Positions 55,738-64,000 of a stretch of 64,000 nucleotides of DNA are shown piece after piece; the first letter of the stretch is position 1; the number at the start of each line of letters is the position of its first letter. Origin of the DNA: Sphingomonas sp. 1F27F7B (GTDB lineage: Bacteria; Pseudomonadota; Alphaproteobacteria; Sphingomonadales; Sphingomonadaceae). Made by a program: the position numbers and the translations under genes. The stretch is taken from NCBI RefSeq assembly GCF_005503355.1, contig NZ_SCMK01000002.1:124001-188000 (forward strand), given 5' to 3'. The notes beneath the pieces were generated by a model, which saw only the letters and a program-made list of their open reading frames with translations, had not been told where the DNA came from and ran no database searches.

Positions 55738-57018
55738 ATGGCGCGTATCGTGATGAAGTTCGGCGGCACCTCGATGGCTGGCATCGAGCGCATCCGGAGC
55801 GTCGCGGCACGAGTCAAACGCGAATGGGAAGCCGGCAACCAGGTCGCGGTGGTCGTCTCGGCCATGGCCGGCGAGACTGATCGGCTGGTGAATTTCTGCC
55901 GCGAGGCGAGCTCGCTCTACGATCCGCGCGAATATGACGTGGTCGTATCGAGCGGCGAGCAGATCACGTCGGGGCTGCTTGCAGTCGCGCTCCAGGCGAT
56001 CGGCGTGCCGGCGCGTTCCTGGCTGGGCTCGCAGGTGGCGATCCACACCGATGCCGCCCATGCCAAGGCGCGCATCCGGTCGATCGACGCCGCCGGCCTG
56101 GAAGAGGGCTGGTCGCGCGGCGAGGTCGCGGTGATCCCCGGTTTCCAGGGCATCGCCAATGACGGCAGCAACCGCGTCACCACGCTCGGCCGTGGCGGCT
56201 CGGACACCTCGGCGGTGGCAGTGGCGGCTGCGGTCAACGCGGATCGCTGCGACATCTACACCGATGTGGACGGTGTCTACACCACCGATCCGCGCATCGT
56301 GCCCAGGGCCCGCAAGCTCAGGAAGGTGACGTACGAGGAGATGCTGGAGCTTGCCAGCGTCGGGGCCAAGGTGCTCCAGACGCGCTCGGTGGGCCTGGCG
56401 ATGAAGGAACAGGTCCGCGTCCAGGTGCTGTCGTCGTTCACCGGCGACGACGCTCCGATGGCGGACACGCTGCCCGGAACGATGATCGTGGGCGAAGAGG
56501 AGATTCAGGACGTGGAAAGCCAGCTCATCACCGGCATCGCGCACGACAAGAACGAAGCGAAGATCACCTTGACCGCAGTGCCGGACAAGCCCGGCGCAGT
56601 GGCGACGATCTTCAATCCGCTGGCCGAGGCCAACATCAACGTCGACATGATCATCCAGAACATCGCGCATCAGAGCACGGGTTCGGCGAGCGCGACCGAC
56701 GTGACCTTCACCGTGCCGGCCGCCGATCTGGCGCGCTCGATCGAGGCGCTCAACCAGGCCAAGGGCTCGATCGGCTTTGCGGACCTGCTGCAGGATACGC
56801 GCGTTGCCAAGATCTCGGTGGTGGGCGTGGGCATGCGCAGCCATGCGGGCGTGGCGGCGACGATGTTCAAGACGCTGGGCGAGCGCGGGATCAACATCCA
56901 GGCGATCACCACCTCGGAGATCAAGGTCAGCGTCCTGATCAACGAGGACGAGACCGAGCTGGCGGTGCGCATTCTCCACACCGCCTATGGCCTCGACGCG
57001 GCCGACGAAGCGGCGTGA
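55738..57018 (+). CDS. lysC: Aspartate kinase
   Basis: Aspartokinase of 426 residues, the first step of lysine, methionine and threonine synthesis. The kinase start is VMKFGGTSMAG, then GRGGSDTSAVAVAAA and DVDGVYTTDPR. The C-terminal regulatory part has two ACT domains (around residues 270 and 350), including NINVDMIIQN and RGINIQAITTSEIKVSVLI. The monofunctional, feedback-regulated form is indicated by the length. ATG 55738 is set by homology. No other lysine gene is adjacent. Confidence 0.97.
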   Translation: MARIVMKFGGTSMAGIERIRSVAARVKREWEAGNQVAVVVSAMAGETDRLVNFCREASSLYDPREYDVVVSSGEQITSGLLAVALQAIGVPARSWLGSQVAIHTDAAHAKARIRSIDAAGLEEGWSRGEVAVIPGFQGIANDGSNRVTTLGRGGSDTSAVAVAAAVNADRCDIYTDVDGVYTTDPRIVPRARKLRKVTYEEMLELASVGAKVLQTRSVGLAMKEQVRVQVLSSFTGDDAPMADTLPGTMIVGEEEIQDVESQLITGIAHDKNEAKITLTAVPDKPGAVATIFNPLAEANINVDMIIQNIAHQSTGSASATDVTFTVPAADLARSIEALNQAKGSIGFADLLQDTRVAKISVVGVGMRSHAGVAATMFKTLGERGINIQAITTSEIKVSVLINEDETELAVRILHTAYGLDAADEAA

Positions 57019-57133
57019 GCCTCGCCTGACCCGTGTCCTGCACCGCGGCTGCAACGTGCCGTAACATGCGGCGCGATGCTGCCATGTTTCGGTCGCGGTG
57101 CCGCCGCGCCGCCATGGTTGGGGCGAAATCGTG

Positions 57134-57922
57134 ATGATGTGGCTGCGCTCCCGTCTCTTCGCCGATTCGGGACTGCTTCGCAGGCGCGGCGCCGCGTTGC
57201 TGCTCGCGCTCGTCATCGAGCTGCTGCTCGTGCTGCTCCTGCTGTTCTTCGTGCCGCCGCTGCCGGGGCGGAAGCAGGCCGGGCCGACCAATGTGTTCGG
57301 GATCGAAGCGTCGAAGGGCGAGGACAGCCCTGACAAGAAGCCGGCCGAGAAGCAGCAGCGAAAGGCCGCGAAGGCGCAGCGTCCCCAGGCCCAGGCCCGG
57401 ACCCAGCCGCCGCCGCCGGTGCCCGTGCCGATCGAGACGCCGGTGCCGGTCGGACCGCCGACCTTTCTCAAGCTGAGCCGCAACGACTACCGCGAGGGCG
57501 ACATCGCCAAGGTGCCCAGCCATGCCGCCACGACGGACGGCGCGGACAGCGACACCGCCGATTCGGGCGGCGGGGGTGGAGCGGGCGACACGCCGACCGC
57601 CGGCCGCAAGGGACGGAACGGCGAGACGCTCTACGTCGCCGAATGGGTGCGCGAGCCGACCAACGCGGAGCTCAATCCCTATATCAACGGGAATCGCGCG
57701 CGTTTCCCGGGCTATGGCCTGGTCGCCTGCCGCACGGTGGCGCGCAACCGGGTCGAGGATTGCTATGAGCTGGAGGAGACGCGCGGCACGGGCTTTGCCG
57801 GATCGGTTCGCCAGGCCGCGTTCCAGTTCCTCGTCCGGCCGCCGCGGGTGGGCAAGAAGCTGATGGTCGGCGAATGGGTGATGATCCGCATTGATTATCG
57901 CCGGACGGTGCGCGAACCCTGA
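57134..57922 (+). CDS. TonB-like membrane-anchored periplasmic protein
   Basis: A 262-residue protein. An N-terminal membrane helix (about residues 20-42) is followed by a linker of about 60 residues rich in Lys, Gln and Pro, then a Gly/Ser stretch (around residue 145). A C-terminal domain of about 100 residues contains ETLYVAEWVREPTNAELNPY and FPGYGLVACRTV, with two cysteines (about 203 and 212). The layout is that of TonB/TolA-type envelope-spanning proteins, but the C-terminal domain is only loosely TonB-like. The start is ATG 57134 or 57137; a GTG at 57131 is also in frame. No ExbB/ExbD lies near. Confidence 0.75.
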   Translation: MMWLRSRLFADSGLLRRRGAALLLALVIELLLVLLLLFFVPPLPGRKQAGPTNVFGIEASKGEDSPDKKPAEKQQRKAAKAQRPQAQARTQPPPPVPVPIETPVPVGPPTFLKLSRNDYREGDIAKVPSHAATTDGADSDTADSGGGGGAGDTPTAGRKGRNGETLYVAEWVREPTNAELNPYINGNRARFPGYGLVACRTVARNRVEDCYELEETRGTGFAGSVRQAAFQFLVRPPRVGKKLMVGEWVMIRIDYRRTVREP

Positions 57923-57960
57923 CCCTTGCCGGGTAGCATGCTGCGCGGCTAGGCGGGGGG

Positions 57961-58992
57961 ATGACCAATGCATCTTCCATCGGCGCCGAGCGCCTGGCCC
58001 GCCGCATGGCGCGCGGCTGCGCTTTCCTGGGTTCCGAAGTCGCCATCCTCGGCGGCGCCATGTCCTGGGTGTCCGAGCGCAACCTCGTCGCCGCCATCTC
58101 CAATGCCGGCGGTTTCGGCGTGATCGCCTGTGGCGCGATGACGCCCGCGCTGCTCGATGCCGAGATCGCGGGGACCAAGGCGCTCACCGCGAAGCCCTTC
58201 GGCGTCAACCTGATAACCATGCACCCCCAGCTCTTCGAGCTGATCGAGATCTGCAACAGGCACGGCGTCGGCCATGTCGTCCTCGCGGGCGGGCTGCCGC
58301 CGGCCGGTTCGCTCGATGCGATCAAGGCCAATGGCGCCAGGCTGATCTGCTTCGCACCCGCGCTCAGCTTGGCCAAGAAGCTGATCCGCAGCGGCGTCGA
58401 TGCGCTGGTGGTCGAGGGCATGGAGGCCGGCGGCCATATCGGCCCGGTCTCGACCAGCGTGCTCGCGCAGGAAATCCTTCCCGAGGTGGCCGAGCAGGTG
58501 CCGGTCTTCGTCGCGGGCGGCATCGGCCGGGGCGAGGCGATCGCCGGCTATCTCGACATGGGCGCCGCCGGCGTCCAGCTCGGGACTCGCTTCGTCTGCG
58601 CGACCGAGAGCATCGCGCATGCGAACTTCAAGAAGGCGTTCATCCGTGCCTCGGCGCGCGACGCGATCGCCAGCGTGCAGATCGATCCCCGCCTGCCGGT
58701 GATCCCCGTGCGCGCGCTCAAGAATGCCGGCGGCGAGCTGTTCACCGCCAAGCAGCGCGAAGTCGCGCAGCTGCTCGACGAGGGCAAGGTCGCGATGGCC
58801 GAGGCGCAGCTCCAGATCGAGCATTACTGGGCCGGCGCGCTGCGGCGCGCAGTGATCGATGGCGATATCGAGCATGGCAGCGTGATGGCGGGCCAGTCGG
58901 TCGGCATGGTCACGAAGGAAGAGCCGGTCGCGGATGTCATCGCGACGCTGATGGCCGAGGCGGCCCATGCGCTGGAGAAGCGCGCGGCCTGA
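57961..58992 (+). CDS. Nitronate monooxygenase-like flavoprotein
   Basis: A 343-residue TIM-barrel FMN protein of the nitronate monooxygenase/2-nitropropane dioxygenase (NMO) family. The start has EVAILGGAMSWVSERNLVAA and SNAGGFGVIACGAM. VVEGMEAGGHIGPV is at about residue 157 (EGxEAGGH signature). The FMN phosphate site follows (FVAGGIGRGEAIAGYLDMGA). The catalytic His is that in AGGHIG. Members oxidise alkyl nitronates, and some are enoyl-ACP reductases (FabK). It is convergent with the HAAS membrane protein gene; three bases lie between the stops. Confidence 0.93.
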   Translation: MTNASSIGAERLARRMARGCAFLGSEVAILGGAMSWVSERNLVAAISNAGGFGVIACGAMTPALLDAEIAGTKALTAKPFGVNLITMHPQLFELIEICNRHGVGHVVLAGGLPPAGSLDAIKANGARLICFAPALSLAKKLIRSGVDALVVEGMEAGGHIGPVSTSVLAQEILPEVAEQVPVFVAGGIGRGEAIAGYLDMGAAGVQLGTRFVCATESIAHANFKKAFIRASARDAIASVQIDPRLPVIPVRALKNAGGELFTAKQREVAQLLDEGKVAMAEAQLQIEHYWAGALRRAVIDGDIEHGSVMAGQSVGMVTKEEPVADVIATLMAEAAHALEKRAA

Positions 58993-58995
58993 GCC

Positions 58996-59955
58996 TCAGC
59001 GGCGCTCCTTGTAGAGCTGGTAGAGCTCCTTCACGCATTGCCAGGCGGAGATCGCCGCGACCACCACGACGGCGATCTCGAGGCTCTTGTCGAGGCTCTG
59101 CTGGATCTTCGCGACCTTGTCTGCATCGGGGCCGGCGACGATCACGATCTGCCCCGCCGCGCGCAGTGCCGCGGCGATGGCGAGCGTGCCCGCGGTGCTG
59201 CCGAGGATCAGCGCGGCGCGCAGCGGCTTCCAGGCCGGTCGCAGGAACCCGATCAGGCTCAGCAGGATCCGCGCCCAGACCAGCACCACCACCGGCCAGT
59301 AGAGCGTGGCCCAGACCGGCGCGGCGGCGACCTTCACGCCGTCGTCGTGCGGGAAGAAGGGGATGGTGAAGCCGCCCGCCCACCAGATGAGGAAGCCGAT
59401 GCCGAAGGCGATCTCGAACGCCGGCTCCCAGCGCTTGCGCAGCGGCAGCTCGAGGCGAAGCTTGCCGAGGTCGGGCAGTTCCTCGGGCTTCCAGCGGGCG
59501 AGATAGGTATCGAGCCAGCCCGTCCGCTCGATGGCGGCGAAGGCCAGGGTGATCAGCGCGCCGATGGTGAGCAGCGTATTCGCGGCGTCGCCTAGCCCGT
59601 GGGAAATAGCCTGGAAGAAGGGCTGGCTGCCCACTGCGATTCGCCCGGCGATCTTCACCGTCTCGATCACCGCGAAGACTGCCAGCATGATCCGCAGCGC
59701 GAACCAGTAGAAGGGGAACAGCTCGGCGCCGATCAGCACCTGCTGGCCATGATACTGGCCGGCGACGGCGAGCGGATGGCCGAATTCCCTAAGGATCTGG
59801 CTGACTTCGCTCTTGTCGAGCGGCCGGCCCAGCATCTCCTCGCGATCCTCGATGCGGGCAGCGATCAGGTCTGCCAGCTCGGCGACGATGTCGTCGGCCT
59901 TGGCCGAGGGCAGGTTCCAGCGCACCGCGCCGAGATAGCGTTCGATGAGGTCCAT
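58996..59955 (-). CDS. HAAS-type membrane protein, partner of PadR
   Basis: A 319-residue membrane protein. The first 75 residues (LIERYLGAVRWNLPSAKADD, VSQILREFGHPLAVAGQY) form the short helical HAAS domain usually fused to or next to PadR-controlled membrane proteins. About six membrane helices follow in the remainder, with a C-terminal tail LYQLYKERR. Such pairs act as envelope sensors with a PadR repressor. The start at 59955 overlaps the PadR stop by one base (TGATG), so they are one operon. The signal is unknown. Confidence 0.85.
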   Translation of the reverse strand: MDLIERYLGAVRWNLPSAKADDIVAELADLIAARIEDREEMLGRPLDKSEVSQILREFGHPLAVAGQYHGQQVLIGAELFPFYWFALRIMLAVFAVIETVKIAGRIAVGSQPFFQAISHGLGDAANTLLTIGALITLAFAAIERTGWLDTYLARWKPEELPDLGKLRLELPLRKRWEPAFEIAFGIGFLIWWAGGFTIPFFPHDDGVKVAAAPVWATLYWPVVVLVWARILLSLIGFLRPAWKPLRAALILGSTAGTLAIAAALRAAGQIVIVAGPDADKVAKIQQSLDKSLEIAVVVVAAISAWQCVKELYQLYKERR

Positions 59956-60296
59956 CACTTTTCTCCCTCGGTGAGGCGCAGGATCGATTCCGAAATCGCG
60001 TTCCATTCGGCGAGCAGCTGGCCGAGCACGTGCAGGCCGTTCGGCGTCAGGCGGTAGAAGCGCTTGTTCCGCTTGGCCTCCTCGCGCCATTCGCTGGTGA
60101 GCAGCCCCTGCGCTTCCAGCCGGCGGAGCAGGGGATAGAGCGCGCCTTCGTCGATCGGCAGCCCCGCCGCTTCCAGGCTGGTGCGCAGCGTGTAGCCGTA
60201 ACGCTCCTCGCGCAGCGCTCCGAGCACGGCCAGCACCAGTGATCCGCGCCGCAGCTCGACGCGCAGTTTCTCGAACAGGTCTTCCTCGACCGGCAT
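59955..60296 (-). CDS. PadR family transcriptional regulator
   Basis: A winged-helix repressor of 113 residues from ATG 60296. The core is GSLVLAVLGALREERYGYTL, then DEGALYPLLRRLEAQGLLTS and RFYRLTPNGLHVL. Starts at ATG 60311 or further upstream (60425) are open, but only 60296 has a Shine-Dalgarno-like CAGGGCG. Its gene runs directly into the HAAS membrane protein. A 21-bp inverted repeat just upstream (60326-60346) is a likely operator, so the pair should be autoregulated. The gene is divergent from ptsP. Confidence 0.9.
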   Translation of the reverse strand: MPVEEDLFEKLRVELRRGSLVLAVLGALREERYGYTLRTSLEAAGLPIDEGALYPLLRRLEAQGLLTSEWREEAKRNKRFYRLTPNGLHVLGQLLAEWNAISESILRLTEGEK

Positions 60297-60325
60297 CGCC
60301 CTGTGCCTCATATCGTGTATGACGC

Positions 60326-60346
60326 ATACTATGTAGCGCACAGTAT
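60326..60346. promoter_or_regulatory. Probable PadR operator
   Basis: ATACTATGTAGCGCACAGTAT is an inverted repeat (arms ATACTATG and CACAGTAT with one mismatch), located 30 bases before the PadR start in the gap to ptsP. Confidence 0.5.
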
Positions 60347-60444
60347 CATGCGCCGCAAGCGGCGACCGACGGCCGCGGATGCGCGCCTCCGACTTGTTTC
60401 GCCTGCGCATGGCGCATGCGAACACAATCTGTTAGCGCGCATCC

Positions 60445-62724
60445 ATGCCCGTTTCCGCAGCCGCCTCGGCCCGTGAGATACTGACGCGCCTCCACGATGT
60501 GATGGCGTCGCGCAACCCGGCGCAATCGAAGCTCAATTCGGTGGTCAACATCATCGGCGAGGCGCTCTCGAGCGAGGTCTGCTCCATCTATCTGCTGCGC
60601 GAGGGGCTGCTCGAGCTGTTCGCCACGCGCGGCCTAGCGCAGGAGGCGGTGCACGTCACCAAGCTGGCGCCGGGCGAGGGCCTGGTCGGCACCATCGCGC
60701 AGAATGTCGAGACGCTGAACCTCGACGAGGCCGAGCTGCATCCTGCCTTCGCCTATCGCCCGGAAACGGGGGAAGAGGCGTTCCACAGCTTCGCCGGCGT
60801 GCCGATCATCCGGCGCGAGCGGGCGGTGGGGGTGCTCGCCGTGCAGCATGCCGAATCGCGTCGCTACGAGAGCGAGGAGATCGAGGCGCTGCAGACCGTG
60901 GCGATGGTGCTCAGCGAGCTGATCGCCAATGCCGATCTGATCGATCCCGCCAGCGGCGGCGGCTCCACCCGGCTCCAGTCGACTGCGCCCGAGCTCGGGC
61001 ACGGCTTCAAGCTGGTCGACGGCATGGCTGCCGGTGTCGCGGTCTTCCACCAGCCGCGCATCGTGATCGAGCACACGGTCGCCGAGGATACCGAGGCGGA
61101 GCGCCACCGCGTCTATGCCGCGTTCGACAAGATGCGCGAACAGATCGACCGCATGGCCAGCCAGGCCGAGTTCGGCGGCGGCGGCGAGCAGGACGAGATC
61201 CTCGCGACCTACAAGATGTTCGCCTATGACGAAGGCTGGTCGCGCCGGATCAACGAGGCGATCGATTCCGGCCTCACCGCGGAGGCGGCGATCGAGCGCG
61301 TCCAGCAGCGCACGCGTCAGCGCATGCGCGAGATCGACGATCCGCTGCTGCGCGACCGGATGCACGATCTGGAGGATCTGTCCAACCGGCTGCTCCGCAT
61401 CGTCTCGGGCCAGCTCGGCACCGCGGCGCAGATGGGGCTGCGGCAGGATTCGATCCTGATCGCCAAGAATCTCGGCCCGGCCGAGCTGCTCGAATATGAT
61501 CGCCGGCGCCTGAAGGGCGTGGTGCTGGAGGAAGGCTCGCTCACCGCGCACGTCACCATCGTCGCGCGCGCCATGGGCGTGCCGGTGCTGGGGCGCGTCC
61601 GCAACATCCGCCAGATGATCGCCGAGGGCGACATGCTGCTGCTCGACACCAGCGAGGAGAGCCTGTTCGTCCGCCCCACCCAGGCGATGCAGGAAGCGTT
61701 CGAGACCAAGCTCGAGCTGAGCCAGAAGCGCCGCGCCGCCTTTGCCCGGATGCGCGGCGTCGCCCCGGTGACGACTGACGGGCACCGCGTGACGGTGATG
61801 GTCAATGCCGGCCTGCGCGACGATATGGCGGCGCTGGACCTCACCGGCGCCGACGGCATCGGCCTGTTCCGCACCGAATTCCAGTTCCTCGTCTCGGCCA
61901 CGCTCCCCCAGCGCGAAATGCAGCGCCGCCTCTACAAGGACGTGCTCGACGCCGCCGGCGACAGGTCCGTCACCTTCCGTACCGTCGATATCGGCGGCGA
62001 CAAGGCGCTGCCCTATCTCAACCATGACGAGGATGGCGAGGAAGAGAATCCCGCGATGGGCTGGCGGGCGCTGCGGCTCGCGCTCGATCGCGACGGGCTG
62101 ATGAAGGCGCAGGCGCGCGCGCTGATCGAGGCGGGCGCCGGCCGCACGCTCAACATCATGTTCCCGATGGTCTCCGAGCCCTGGGAGTTCGACGCGGCGC
62201 GCGACCTGTTCGAGGCCCAGCGCACCTGGCTCGCCGCGCGCGGGCGCAAGATGCCGGCCGAGATCCGCTACGGCGCGATGCTCGAGGTGCCGGCGCTGGC
62301 GGAAGTGCTCGACCTGTTGCTGCCGCGGCTCGACTTCCTCTCGATCGGCACCAATGACCTCACGCAGTTCCTCTTCGCCGCCGACCGCGCGCATCCCAAG
62401 CTGGCGCTGCGCTACGATTGGCTGAGCCCGTCGATTCTGCGCTTCCTCAAGCGCGTGGCGGATCAGTGCCGGGCGGGCGGCGTGCCGGTGGGCGTGTGCG
62501 GCGAGATGGGCGGACGGCCGCTGGAAGCGCTGGCATTGCTCGGGCTCGGCATTGATCGCCTGTCGATCACGCCGGCCGCGGTCGGGCCGATCAAGGCGAT
62601 GGTGCGCTCGATCGATCGGGCCGAGCTGATGGCGGCGATGGCGCGGATGCTGGCCGATCCGGGCGGCTCGCTGCGCGACCAGCTGGAGGCCTGGGCGAGC
62701 GAACATTCCGTCGAACTGGCCTGA
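60445..62724 (+). CDS. ptsP: Phosphoenolpyruvate-protein phosphotransferase PtsP (EI-Ntr)
   Basis: Enzyme I of the nitrogen phosphotransferase system, 759 residues. It has an N-terminal GAF domain (about residues 15-160), which in relatives binds glutamine. The EI phosphohistidine domain follows, with the active-site His in GSLTAHVTIVARAMGVPVLG (about residue 375). The PEP-binding barrel has GLFRTEFQFL, FRTVDIGGDKALPYL and FLSIGTNDLTQFLFA, and the proton-donor Cys is in VGVCGEMGG. It phosphorylates NPr and then EIIA-Ntr, linking nitrogen state to carbon and potassium regulation. Its target genes are not in the window. Confidence 0.96.
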   Translation: MPVSAAASAREILTRLHDVMASRNPAQSKLNSVVNIIGEALSSEVCSIYLLREGLLELFATRGLAQEAVHVTKLAPGEGLVGTIAQNVETLNLDEAELHPAFAYRPETGEEAFHSFAGVPIIRRERAVGVLAVQHAESRRYESEEIEALQTVAMVLSELIANADLIDPASGGGSTRLQSTAPELGHGFKLVDGMAAGVAVFHQPRIVIEHTVAEDTEAERHRVYAAFDKMREQIDRMASQAEFGGGGEQDEILATYKMFAYDEGWSRRINEAIDSGLTAEAAIERVQQRTRQRMREIDDPLLRDRMHDLEDLSNRLLRIVSGQLGTAAQMGLRQDSILIAKNLGPAELLEYDRRRLKGVVLEEGSLTAHVTIVARAMGVPVLGRVRNIRQMIAEGDMLLLDTSEESLFVRPTQAMQEAFETKLELSQKRRAAFARMRGVAPVTTDGHRVTVMVNAGLRDDMAALDLTGADGIGLFRTEFQFLVSATLPQREMQRRLYKDVLDAAGDRSVTFRTVDIGGDKALPYLNHDEDGEEENPAMGWRALRLALDRDGLMKAQARALIEAGAGRTLNIMFPMVSEPWEFDAARDLFEAQRTWLAARGRKMPAEIRYGAMLEVPALAEVLDLLLPRLDFLSIGTNDLTQFLFAADRAHPKLALRYDWLSPSILRFLKRVADQCRAGGVPVGVCGEMGGRPLEALALLGLGIDRLSITPAAVGPIKAMVRSIDRAELMAAMARMLADPGGSLRDQLEAWASEHSVELA

Positions 62725-62833
62725 TCCACCGGCAAAATCACCCCGGCCGGCGTTGACAGGCGCGGCTTGGTGAACGACAGCTTCAGCCGTCGGCGGGAGC
62801 AACGGGCGCAACCCTTCCGCCCGGAGAGTATGG

Positions 62834-63763
62834 ATGGAAGGCGAAGCCGCCGAAGACCCGACCCTGTTTCCCGCCAGCGTGGGCGAGAAGCTGCGTGCCG
62901 CGCGCGAGGCGCAGGGACTCGACCTTCCCGAGATCGCCGCGCGCACCCGCATTCCGCAGCGCCATCTCGAGGCGATCGAGAAGGGCAATTATGCCGGGCT
63001 GCCGTCGATCACCTATGCGCTCGGCTTCGCCAAGGCCTATGCCCGCGCGGTCGGCGCCGACGAAGTGATGATCGCGCGCGAGCTGCGCACCGAGCTGCAT
63101 CGCAATCCCGAGCGCGCCGCGCCCGTGCCCGCCTATGAGACCAGCGACCCGGCGCGCGTGCCGCCGCGCGGGATCGTCATTTTCGGCGTCGTCCTGGCGC
63201 TGCTGCTCGTGGTGGGCGGGATACTCTATTACGGCACCGACCTGTTCCGCGGCAGCGCGCCCGCGCCCGAGACGCTGGCGACCGAGGAGCCGCAGGCGAA
63301 TCTGGCCGACAATGCGAGCGTCGCCAATGTCGCCACGCCGGTGGCGGCCGGCGGCGGCCAGGTCTCGCTGATCGCGCTCGACACCGTCTGGATCCGCGTC
63401 ACCGATGCCAAGGGCACCAGGCTGGTCGAGAAGGAGCTCGCGCCCGGCGAGCGCTACGACGTGCCGGCCGATGCCGATCATCCGCGTATCCGCACCGGGG
63501 GCCCGGAAAAGATCCAGGTGACGCTGAACGGCTCGAACGTGGATCCGCTCGGCCGCGCCGGCACGACGGTGGACGTCGAGGTGAGCGCCGATGCGCTGCG
63601 CGCCCGCGGCCAGCCGGGCGCGTCGCCGACGCCGGCGGCCGCCGTGCCGGCCGCCGCGGCACCGGCCGCGCGTCGCGAGCGTCCGGCAGCACGCCTCTCG
63701 GCGACGCCGGCGCTGGCGCCCGTCGAGCCGGCTGCGACGAGCACTGGCAACAGCACGCCGTAA
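62834..63763 (+). CDS. RodZ-like helix-turn-helix membrane protein
   Basis: A 309-residue bitopic protein with the RodZ layout. An N-terminal HTH_25 domain (GEKLRAAREAQGLDLPEIAA, TRIPQRHLEAIEKGNYAGLP) is followed by one membrane helix (about residues 114-133). A periplasmic DUF4115 domain follows (VSLIALDTVWIRVTDAKGTR, KIQVTLNGSNVDPLG), and then an Ala/Pro-rich tail. RodZ links MreB to the cell-wall elongation machinery. Here the protein may play that part or be a sphingomonad-specific relative. Next comes a YbgF-like gene. Confidence 0.88.
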   Translation: MEGEAAEDPTLFPASVGEKLRAAREAQGLDLPEIAARTRIPQRHLEAIEKGNYAGLPSITYALGFAKAYARAVGADEVMIARELRTELHRNPERAAPVPAYETSDPARVPPRGIVIFGVVLALLLVVGGILYYGTDLFRGSAPAPETLATEEPQANLADNASVANVATPVAAGGGQVSLIALDTVWIRVTDAKGTRLVEKELAPGERYDVPADADHPRIRTGGPEKIQVTLNGSNVDPLGRAGTTVDVEVSADALRARGQPGASPTPAAAVPAAAAPAARRERPAARLSATPALAPVEPAATSTGNSTP

Positions 63764-63840
63764 GGACTGGCGAGGCATATCGCCTCCCGGCTATAGCGGA
63801 CGAATTCTCCATGTCTGACCTGCACCGGGGGGTGTGATCG

Positions 63841-64000
63841 ATGCGTTTTCTTCTTGCCGCCACCGCAATGGCCGTCGTCTTCGGCGCCGGCACCGCCCAG
63901 GCCCAGGATTCCGCCCTGTCCGGCCGCGTCGATCGGCTGGAGCGCGAGATGCGCGCCGTGCAGCGCAAGGTGTTCCCGGGCGGCGCCGGCCAGACGGTGG
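63841..64000 (+). CDS. YbgF/CpoB-like periplasmic protein, 5' part
   Basis: The first 53 codons are inside the window. A signal peptide MRFLLAATAMAVVFGAGTAQ comes first, then a coiled-coil opening SGRVDRLEREMRAVQRKVFP, like the trimerising start of YbgF/CpoB proteins. CpoB joins outer-membrane constriction to peptidoglycan synthesis in the Tol-Pal system. The TPR part that would prove it is beyond the right edge. Confidence 0.65.
   Translation, partial: MRFLLAATAMAVVFGAGTAQAQDSALSGRVDRLEREMRAVQRKVFPGGAGQTV

Noticed and set aside
62752-62790. TTGACA as a -35 box before the RodZ-like gene
   Set aside because: No matching -10 box at 16-18 bases; too weak to list as a promoter.

Overview
The window is high-GC, densely packed bacterial chromosome. 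It looks like a member of the Sphingomonadaceae (Alphaproteobacteria, Sphingomonas type). The reasons are the crtY-crtI-crtB carotenoid genes, the style of the DNA polymerase I and CPBP protease sequences, a sigma-54 driven glnK-amtB pair, a PtsP (EI-Ntr) gene, a RodZ-like gene and many GTGA/ATGA stop-start overlaps. No rRNA, tRNA, CRISPR array, prophage or replication origin was seen. This placement is inferred from gene content and protein style, not from a search.

Region by region. 1-8.2 kb (minus strand): polA (cut by the left edge), a conserved hypothetical, a 2-oxoglutarate/Fe(II) oxygenase, a class A beta-lactamase-like lipoprotein, a membrane mannosyltransferase-like protein and nadB. 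8.3-14.3 kb: a secreted polyhydroxybutyrate-depolymerase-like esterase, an orphan ABC ATPase, two paralogous LytS-type histidine kinases flanking a zf-CHCC protein, and tldD. 14.3-21.7 kb: an accessory island of about 6.7 kb that splits a CPBP intramembrane protease gene. It carries IS5- and IS3-type transposase scraps, a 1459-residue secreted RHS/YD-repeat protein, a small two-helix membrane protein right behind it (possible immunity protein), a second small membrane protein with two CxxC pairs, and a secreted single-YD-repeat/Ig-like companion. 21.7-24.9 kb: DUF5996 and DUF2007 proteins, a secreted unknown, and a divergent TetR/GST pair around a clear palindromic operator.

25-29.2 kb: the carotenoid operon crtY-crtI-LOG-crtB. 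29.2-33.8 kb: an Atm1-type exporter, an alpha/beta hydrolase and a HerA-like ATPase. 33.9-39.7 kb: a tightly coupled set (recQ, lipoprotein, DSP-like phosphatase, small membrane protein, sterol-desaturase-family protein, GMC oxidoreductase, small membrane protein). 39.7-41.6 kb: glnK-amtB with a consensus sigma-54 promoter and a terminator. 41.7-45.5 kb: a second desaturase-family protein, a MipA/OmpV porin-like protein and a TPP riboswitch followed by thiC. 45.5-50.2 kb: small unknown proteins, an exported RidA, a two-gene cassette sharing an FSGRPNPVW module, a VOC protein and a DUF6891-like protein.

50.2-57 kb: an S41 protease lipoprotein, ung, an endonuclease III-like gene, a GFA protein, csaA, a secreted unknown, DUF4287, ubiG and lysC. 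57-64 kb: a TonB-like envelope protein, a nitronate-monooxygenase-like flavoprotein, a PadR/HAAS membrane pair, ptsP, a RodZ-like protein and the start of a YbgF/CpoB-like gene cut by the right edge.

Most of the window is ordinary housekeeping sequence. The parts most likely to hold something undescribed are the RHS island (14.3-21.3 kb) and the FSGRPNPVW cassette (47.2-48.5 kb).
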